NCBI GenBank assembly: GCA_964492775.1
Contig: CAZBLH010000020.1
Coordinates: forward strand, 1-36,327
DNA: 36,327 nt
Source: WRDS01 sp964492775
GTDB lineage: Bacteria; Actinomycetota; Coriobacteriia; Anaerosomatales; PHET01
Direction of reading: 5' to 3'
Every line of letters starts with the position of its first letter. Position 1 is the stretch's first letter. Below the pieces are notes generated by a model. It worked only from the letters and a program-made list of their open reading frames with translations, was not told the origin of the DNA and made no database searches. Made by a program: the position numbers and the translations under genes. This document shows, one piece after another, positions 32,006 to 36,327 of this stretch.

Positions 32006-33226
32006 CTAGGCGTCCGCGGCCTGCTCGACACGGCCGCGCTCGAGGACCTCGGCGGCGAACCGGCCGCCCCACCTGCGTGCGGCGTCGAGAGCCTCGGCGT
32101 TGGGAGCGAACTTGCAGGTGAGCTCGTCGAAGGGTAGCTCGAACCCGATCGCCGTCAGGCGCGCGATCATCTCGCGCGTGGCCCCGCTCGACCAACCGTA
32201 ACTGCCGAACACTCCCGCGATCTTGTTCTTAGGCCGCAACCCGGCGAGGTACTGCAGGTATCCGGCGGGGCGGTACAGCATGCCGCGGTGAAGCGCCGGC
32301 GAGCCCAGCAGCAACGCACGGGAATCGAACAGGTGCCGCGTCACCTCAGCGTATTCGCTCACCGCCAGGTCGAAAAGCTTCACCTCGGCGCCGCCGGCAG
32401 CGGCCCCGTCTGCAATGGTGCGTGCCAGCGTATCGGTCGAGCCCCACATCGTGCTGTACGCGATCACGAGCTTGTCTTTGGTCTCGCCACGCGTGAAGCG
32501 GTCGTATGCGTCGAACAAAGTTGGGAGTTCGTTCTCACGCCAGATCACTCCGTGGCTCGGCGCGATGGTCCTGCATACCCATCCCGCCTCGACGAGCTTG
32601 GTGACAACACCTGAGACCTGCGCGCCCACCGGCATGAGGATGTTCGCGTAGTAGATGAGGAGTTCCTCCATCGCCAGGTCGAGACCGACTTCGTCCGCGA
32701 ACCGGGCAGAGGATGCCAGATGCTGCCCGAAGGCATCGTTGGGCATCAGGGTGCAGCGCTCCGGGCAGTAGCTGAACATGGAGTCCGGCCAGTGCACCAT
32801 CGGCGCAGGCATGAACTTCAGGGTTAAGCCACCTAGGTCGAGCGTGTCGTCAGGCCCAACTGCGGTGAGCTCGAGGTCGGGCCCGTGGTACTCGGCAACG
32901 GCCTTGACGCCCGCTGCTGACGCCACCACCTTGGCGTTGGGACACGCCTCCATCACGAGCCGGAGGCCGCCATTGTGGTCGGGCTCGACGTGATTGACGA
33001 CGATGTAGTCGATCTGGTCAAGCGACACGAGTGTCTGGACGCGCGCCAGCAGCTCGGGCACGAACGGTACCTTGACGGTGTCGACCAGCGCGGTCTTCTC
33101 GGCACCTTGTACGAGATACGCGTTGTAGGTGGTGCCTCTCGGCGTCTCGTAGCCGTGGAAGTCGCGCAGGTTCCAGTCGATAGCGCCGACCCAGTGGATG
33201 TCCTCAGATACCTTGACGGATCGCAT
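32006..33226 (-). CDS. A-type flavoprotein (flavodiiron protein, FprA/ROO family)
   Basis: Reduces O2 to water or NO to N2O at a di-iron site, protecting anaerobes. The metallo-beta-lactamase domain (residues 1-245) keeps the ligand sets NHVEPDHNGG (HxExDH), VHWPDSMFSYCPERC with LMPNDAFG, and APSHGVIWR. A flavodoxin FMN domain follows (AYSTMWGSTDTLARTIADG, then FGSYGWSSGA). The 406 aa match the family. ATG 33226 is behind GGAAGGTGG. Whether O2 or NO is the main substrate cannot be told. Confidence 0.94.
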   Translation of the reverse strand: MRSVKVSEDIHWVGAIDWNLRDFHGYETPRGTTYNAYLVQGAEKTALVDTVKVPFVPELLARVQTLVSLDQIDYIVVNHVEPDHNGGLRLVMEACPNAKVVASAAGVKAVAEYHGPDLELTAVGPDDTLDLGGLTLKFMPAPMVHWPDSMFSYCPERCTLMPNDAFGQHLASSARFADEVGLDLAMEELLIYYANILMPVGAQVSGVVTKLVEAGWVCRTIAPSHGVIWRENELPTLFDAYDRFTRGETKDKLVIAYSTMWGSTDTLARTIADGAAAGGAEVKLFDLAVSEYAEVTRHLFDSRALLLGSPALHRGMLYRPAGYLQYLAGLRPKNKIAGVFGSYGWSSGATREMIARLTAIGFELPFDELTCKFAPNAEALDAARRWGGRFAAEVLERGRVEQAADA

Positions 33227-33289
33227 AGAGCCACCTTCCGAGACGAGACGGTACGAAAGGAGTATCCCCAATCGGTTGGGCTCGAGCGC

Positions 33290-34297
33290 TTATGAAGCCC
33301 GCTTGATGAAGAAGTCCGCCATGGAGAGCAAGAGATCGCGAGCGCGGGTCTTGGGCAGAGCCGCTTCGAGCGCGCTCTTCGCGTCGATCACCAGGTTGCA
33401 CGCGTAGGAGTTCGCGAACTCGACCGAGCCAGCCTGACTCATGATTTCAACTGCCTCGGCGAGAACCTCCGGATCCGACTCCGCGCCGGCGAGAATCTCG
33501 TGCAGCCTTTCTGCGTCAGGGGAGTTCCCGAGCGCGTGCACCGCGACAAGCGTGCGCTTGCCCTCGGTGATGTCGCTCCGGAAGTCCTTCTTCGTCGACT
33601 CCTTGGTGCCCACAAGATTCAGGATGTCGTCCTGGATCTGGAATGCAAGGCCCGTCGCCATTCCGAATTCACGCAGCACGCGAGTCACTTCCTCGCTACC
33701 GCCGCCAACAATAGAACCGATGGCGAGCGGCACGGCACCGGAGTAGAACGCGGTCTTGTGGTTCGCCATGAGCAGGTAGTCGTCGATGGTGAGGTCGAAC
33801 CGGCCATCCCGCGCCCAGCCGATATCGAGGGCTTGCCCCTCGATTGTGCGCGTAGTCATCGCGACGAGTTCGCGCAGCACCGCAAGCTTGGTCGAGTCAT
33901 CGAGCTTGGGGTCGTCGACAACCGTCCCAGTCACAAGCGAAAGGGCGAGGTCACCGGCGTTGATGGCAAGGCCCTCGCCCTCGGCGATGTGCAGGCAAGG
34001 CTCACCTCGACGCGTGAGGGCACGGTCCTCGATATCGTCGTGAATCAGGGCTGCGGTGTGGAAATGCTCAATTGCGATGGCCGACGCTAGCACTTGATCC
34101 GGATCGCCGCCCACCGCCTCGCACGCAAGCAGGCAGATCAGCGGCCGGTGACGCTTGCCGGCGTTTGCGGTGTACACAGCGAGTGGACCATAGAGGTAAC
34201 GCTGCATGTCCGGATGGCCGGAACCCCGGAAGAAGCTCGCGAGGTACTCGTCGAACCTCTTCGAGTTGCGCTTCAGATACAGCTCGAACCCTAGCAT
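33290..34297 (-). CDS. Polyprenyl diphosphate synthase (trans-type isoprenyl chain elongation)
   Basis: Condenses isopentenyl diphosphate onto an allylic primer to make quinone or other isoprenoid chains. The 335 aa carry GKRHRPLICLLACEAVGGD, the first Asp-rich motif LIHDDIEDRALTRRGEPC, and the second in GLAFQIQDDILNLVG (DDxxN rather than DDxxD), plus STKKDFRSDITEGKRTL. Product length cannot be deduced securely. Menaquinone supply is plausible given the quinol-type cytochrome. Confidence 0.92.
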   Translation of the reverse strand: MLGFELYLKRNSKRFDEYLASFFRGSGHPDMQRYLYGPLAVYTANAGKRHRPLICLLACEAVGGDPDQVLASAIAIEHFHTAALIHDDIEDRALTRRGEPCLHIAEGEGLAINAGDLALSLVTGTVVDDPKLDDSTKLAVLRELVAMTTRTIEGQALDIGWARDGRFDLTIDDYLLMANHKTAFYSGAVPLAIGSIVGGGSEEVTRVLREFGMATGLAFQIQDDILNLVGTKESTKKDFRSDITEGKRTLVAVHALGNSPDAERLHEILAGAESDPEVLAEAVEIMSQAGSVEFANSYACNLVIDAKSALEAALPKTRARDLLLSMADFFIKRAS

Positions 34298-34337
34298 GCG
34301 GCTCCGTCCGGCATCACAGTCGCGTGGCGGGTCAACG

Positions 34338-34784
34338 CTACGCCCGTGTCAGCAAGTAGTCGATTTGTACGCCATCCTCAGTCTCCGACACGGTCACGAC
34401 GCCTTCAAGGCCGTCGCCCTGCACGTCGAGCACGGTCACTGAGTCCGGAACGTCATCTTCTGTCACCGTCCAGCCGGCACGCTCGAAGCCGACGCTCACT
34501 CCGGCGACTACGTCGTCATACGCTTCTCTGGCGTCCAGCGTCAGGAGCACGGCCTCACCGGCCGCTTCTCCGGAGATTACCGTTGCGCCCGGCCAAAGCG
34601 GCAAGGCATCAGGAAGCCCTTCGGGGAGTTCGCCGCTGACCTGAGCTGCGGCTACAGCAACTGTAGGTTCTTGGCTGGCGACCGGCCCCGGTTGTGCTCC
34701 GGAAATGGCGCCCATCCCACTACACCCCGCCGCCAGGAGCGCGACACATGCAGCGGCAACAGCAAGGACGATTTTCAGTTGCAA
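34338..34784 (-). CDS. Predicted lipoprotein, unknown function
   Basis: The 148 aa begin with a signal peptide and lipobox (VALLAAGCSG; lipid Cys at about residue 21). An Ala/Pro-rich linker follows, then a small domain (LPLWPGATVISGEAAGEAVL, DDVVAGVSVGFERAGWTVTE) resembling the short ligand domains of other Actinobacteria lipoproteins; no family is named. The TTG start is behind GGAAGGG. It lies 32 bases after tRNA-Sec on the same strand, with no terminator between. Confidence 0.78.
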   Translation of the reverse strand: MQLKIVLAVAAACVALLAAGCSGMGAISGAQPGPVASQEPTVAVAAAQVSGELPEGLPDALPLWPGATVISGEAAGEAVLLTLDAREAYDDVVAGVSVGFERAGWTVTEDDVPDSVTVLDVQGDGLEGVVTVSETEDGVQIDYLLTRA

Positions 34785-34816
34785 GGCTTCCCTTCCGACG
34801 GTGACTCAGATGCAGA

Positions 34817-34913
34817 TGGCGGAGCCGTGTGCGAATCGAACACACCCGGGACGCTCTTCACGCCCCACTACGGTTTTGAAGACCGCGGGCCCCACCAGGG
34901 ACCGTCCGGCTCC
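34817..34913 (-). tRNA. selC: Selenocysteine tRNA (anticodon UCA)
   Basis: The 97-base gene has encoded CCA and the tRNA-Sec hallmarks. The D-stem is 6 bp (GGTCCC/GGGGCC, loop TGGT). The anticodon loop CTTCAAA carries TCA at 34877-34879. The variable arm is long, with a 6-bp stem (GGGGCG/CGTCCC). The T-arm is GTGTGTTCGATTCGCAC. The acceptor is GGAGCCG/CGGCTCC plus a G-A at the eighth position, where E. coli has a pair. It reads UGA as Sec with SelB. SelA, SelB and SelD genes are not in the window. Confidence 0.95.
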
Positions 34914-34921
34914 ATCGCCTG

Positions 34922-34950
34922 ATTCTCCTGATGTCTGCCGAGAATGGCAA
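34922..34950 (-). promoter_or_regulatory. Predicted promoter of tRNA-Sec
   Basis: TTGCCA (34945-34950) and GAGAAT (34922-34927) with a 17-bp spacer end about 9 bases before the tRNA 5' end, so the leader would be very short. Confidence 0.45.
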
Positions 34951-34977
34951 GAGCTTACGGGCTCATGAACGCGACGA

Positions 34978-35009
34978 GCGGGCCGCGACCCTTTCGAGTC
35001 GCGGCCCGC
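34978..35009 (-). terminator. Terminator-like hairpin after the CWB2/haem gene
   Basis: GCGGGCCGCGAC and GTCGCGGCCCGC form a perfect 12-bp stem with an 8-base loop, beginning about 42 bases beyond the stop. No T-run follows, so it may stop transcription only with Rho or act in mRNA end protection. Confidence 0.65.
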
Positions 35010-35050
35010 GTCGGTTCGAACGCGTGCTGGATGGACCTTGAGGTCCAGGC

Positions 35051-36327
35051 CTACTTGAATGCCGGGAACAGCAGGGCATCCAGTGCCGTGAGCACAGGCT
35101 GCTTCACGACGTTGGGGCCACCGAAGACCTGGACGGTCGTCGCGTTGACGTAGCCGTTGGAGGTCAGGAAGGCGGGCCAGTTGGCGCTCAGGGCGCCAGG
35201 AGCGGTCAGGATCATGGCTCCACCGCGGGCGCCGGAGGCGACACCGCCGGCAAGCGCGTCGGGGAAGTCAAGACCGGTGGCGACACCGAGGAACGCGGAG
35301 TCGACGATGGCCTCGTCCAGACCGTACTGGGCGACAGCCTGAGCCGTCGTGTAGCGGTCGGCGCCGGCCTTGCGGCTGACGGAAAGACCGCTGATGCCCT
35401 TGAGCGAGTTCTCGACGGCTGCCGAGACGGCGCTCGTCCCACCGGCGATGACGACCTCGTCGATGCCGTTGGCGGAGATGGCCGCCTGGGCCTCGGGCGA
35501 GAGTGCGGCAGAGCGGGTGAGCAGGATGGGCATGCCGGCCGCGTACGCCAGAGGCGAAGCGGACAGCGCGTCGGCGAAGTTGTCGCCACGGACGACGAAC
35601 GCGGAACCACCGAAGCCCTCGCCGAGCTCGGCCTTGACGGCCGCGGCGACGTTTTGGGCGGTCGCGTAGCGGTTGACGCCCGAGATGCGGGACACCGTCA
35701 CGCCGGAGATGGCCTTGAGCGTGTTCTCGACGGCCGGGGTAACGGCCTTGTCGCCACCGACGATGACGACGTTGTCGGCGCCAAGACGGACGATCTCTGC
35801 GGCAACGCCGTTGCTCAGAGCGCCAGGGGCGGTCAGCAGCAGCGGGGCGTTGTACGCACCGGCAAGGCCGGAGGCGGACAGCGCGTCTGCGTACTCCATG
35901 CCGGTGGCGACGATGACGGTGTCAGCAGCCTCGAAGTTCTTCTGGCTGACGGCGAGCGCGGTCGCGAAGCGGTCGTCGCCGGCGACGCGGTCGACAGCGC
36001 CTGCGGGAACAGGCTCGCCTGCGACGGTGAAGCTCACCGAGACGACGGCGCCGTCGGCACCCTCAGCGTTGGTGCCGAAGGCCTCGAGCGTGTACTCGCC
36101 CTCGTCGTCGATCACAAGCTCGTAGGAGAACTCGGTCTGGTACTCGACCTCTGCCGAGCGGACATCGTGGCAGTCGGCGCACGGCGTCTCGTAGCCGTCG
36201 TGGCTGTCGGGCACAGGCGCCTGGGCGGAGATGTCGGGAGCTGAGGCCACGGTGTGGCAGATGCCACAGCCGTCGGCACGCTCGTCGTCGTGGCAACCGC
36301 AGCCGGAGGTGGCGGGCAGCGGGTGGG
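35051..36327 (-). CDS. Cell-wall-binding (CWB2) surface protein with N-terminal c-type haem motifs (5' end outside window)
   Basis: The frame is open from the window edge. The visible N-terminal part has CGICH and CADCH, standard haem-c sites, and a preceding GCGCH cluster that may be part of another. Then comes a beta-rich domain (residues before AVDRVAGDDRF, including YTLEAFGTN and VVSVSFTVAGE). Three CWB2 repeats follow, each beginning with an (R)xxGxxRxxTA-type motif: VDRVAGDDRFATALAVSQ, VSRISGVNRYATAQNVAAAV, VSRKAGADRYTTAQAV, each with an ADNVVIVGG-like strand. CWB2 anchors proteins to wall polymers, so this would display haem on the cell surface. Any internal start (for example GTG 36250) would lose haem sites, and the true start lies outside the window. 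Confidence 0.88.
   Translation of the reverse strand, partial: HPLPATSGCGCHDDERADGCGICHTVASAPDISAQAPVPDSHDGYETPCADCHDVRSAEVEYQTEFSYELVIDDEGEYTLEAFGTNAEGADGAVVSVSFTVAGEPVPAGAVDRVAGDDRFATALAVSQKNFEAADTVIVATGMEYADALSASGLAGAYNAPLLLTAPGALSNGVAAEIVRLGADNVVIVGGDKAVTPAVENTLKAISGVTVSRISGVNRYATAQNVAAAVKAELGEGFGGSAFVVRGDNFADALSASPLAYAAGMPILLTRSAALSPEAQAAISANGIDEVVIAGGTSAVSAAVENSLKGISGLSVSRKAGADRYTTAQAVAQYGLDEAIVDSAFLGVATGLDFPDALAGGVASGARGGAMILTAPGALSANWPAFLTSNGYVNATTVQVFGGPNVVKQPVLTALDALLFPAFK

Overview
The window looks like chromosomal DNA of a high-GC, Gram-positive, anaerobic actinobacterium. The closest match I can infer is a Coriobacteriia/OPB41-type lineage, but this is a judgement from gene content and no taxonomic marker is present. 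Supporting content: ClpC, Rex, a cell-wall-binding-repeat (CWB2) surface protein, multihaem c-type cytochromes, a flavodiiron protein, a large molybdenum-cofactor (Moco) locus with FdhD, and a selenocysteine tRNA. Starts are often GTG or TTG behind strong Shine-Dalgarno sequences, and 4-bp stop/start overlaps are common.

Layout. 1-3.2 kb (minus): clpC (partial), lysS, greA, tatA. 3.3-5.9 kb (minus): mtnP, an M50 protease and rex in one run. 6.0-7.9 kb (minus): a YhaM-like OB-fold/HD protein and a SAM hydroxide adenosyltransferase. 8-9.8 kb: small lipoprotein, unknown protein, DUF2085 membrane protein, tRNA-Pro(CGG). 9.9-11.65 kb: a membrane-anchored multihaem cytochrome (minus) diverges from a small gene (plus) with an in-frame TGA. 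That gene reads as a selenoprotein with an ArsD/YuzD-like thioredoxin fold and has a palindromic CsoR/CstR-type operator inside its promoter. 11.65-18.3 kb: J-domain protein, EamA transporter, VanZ-like protein, PilT, and cell-envelope genes (NlpC/P60, peptidoglycan-binding, L,D-transpeptidase).

18.4-27.7 kb (minus) is an almost continuous Moco block. In transcription order it is a LysR regulator, MogA/MoaB, an EF2568-type class V aminotransferase, DUF3343 (putative Se/S carrier), MobA, MoaA, MoaC, a MOSC protein, a MobA-like/FdhD fusion, MoeA, a small Cys-ending protein and MobB. The aminotransferase and DUF3343 are known markers of selenium-dependent molybdenum hydroxylase maturation. 27.8-28.8 kb is a TPR membrane protein. 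29.0-32.0 kb (plus) is a Fur-family regulator followed by cbiMQO (Co/Ni ECF transporter) behind a clear Fur-type box. 32-34.8 kb (minus) holds a flavodiiron protein, a polyprenyl diphosphate synthase and a lipoprotein. tRNA-Sec (UCA anticodon) lies at 34.8-34.9 kb. The window ends in a partial gene combining CXXCH haem motifs with three CWB2 repeats.

Taken together the window joins three themes: Moco assembly and FdhD (formate dehydrogenase maturation), selenium (tRNA-Sec, a UGA-containing gene, the csd-like/DUF3343 pair), and electron transfer by multihaem cytochromes, one apparently displayed on the cell wall. The most novel element I see is the ArsD/YuzD-like selenoprotein and its operator.
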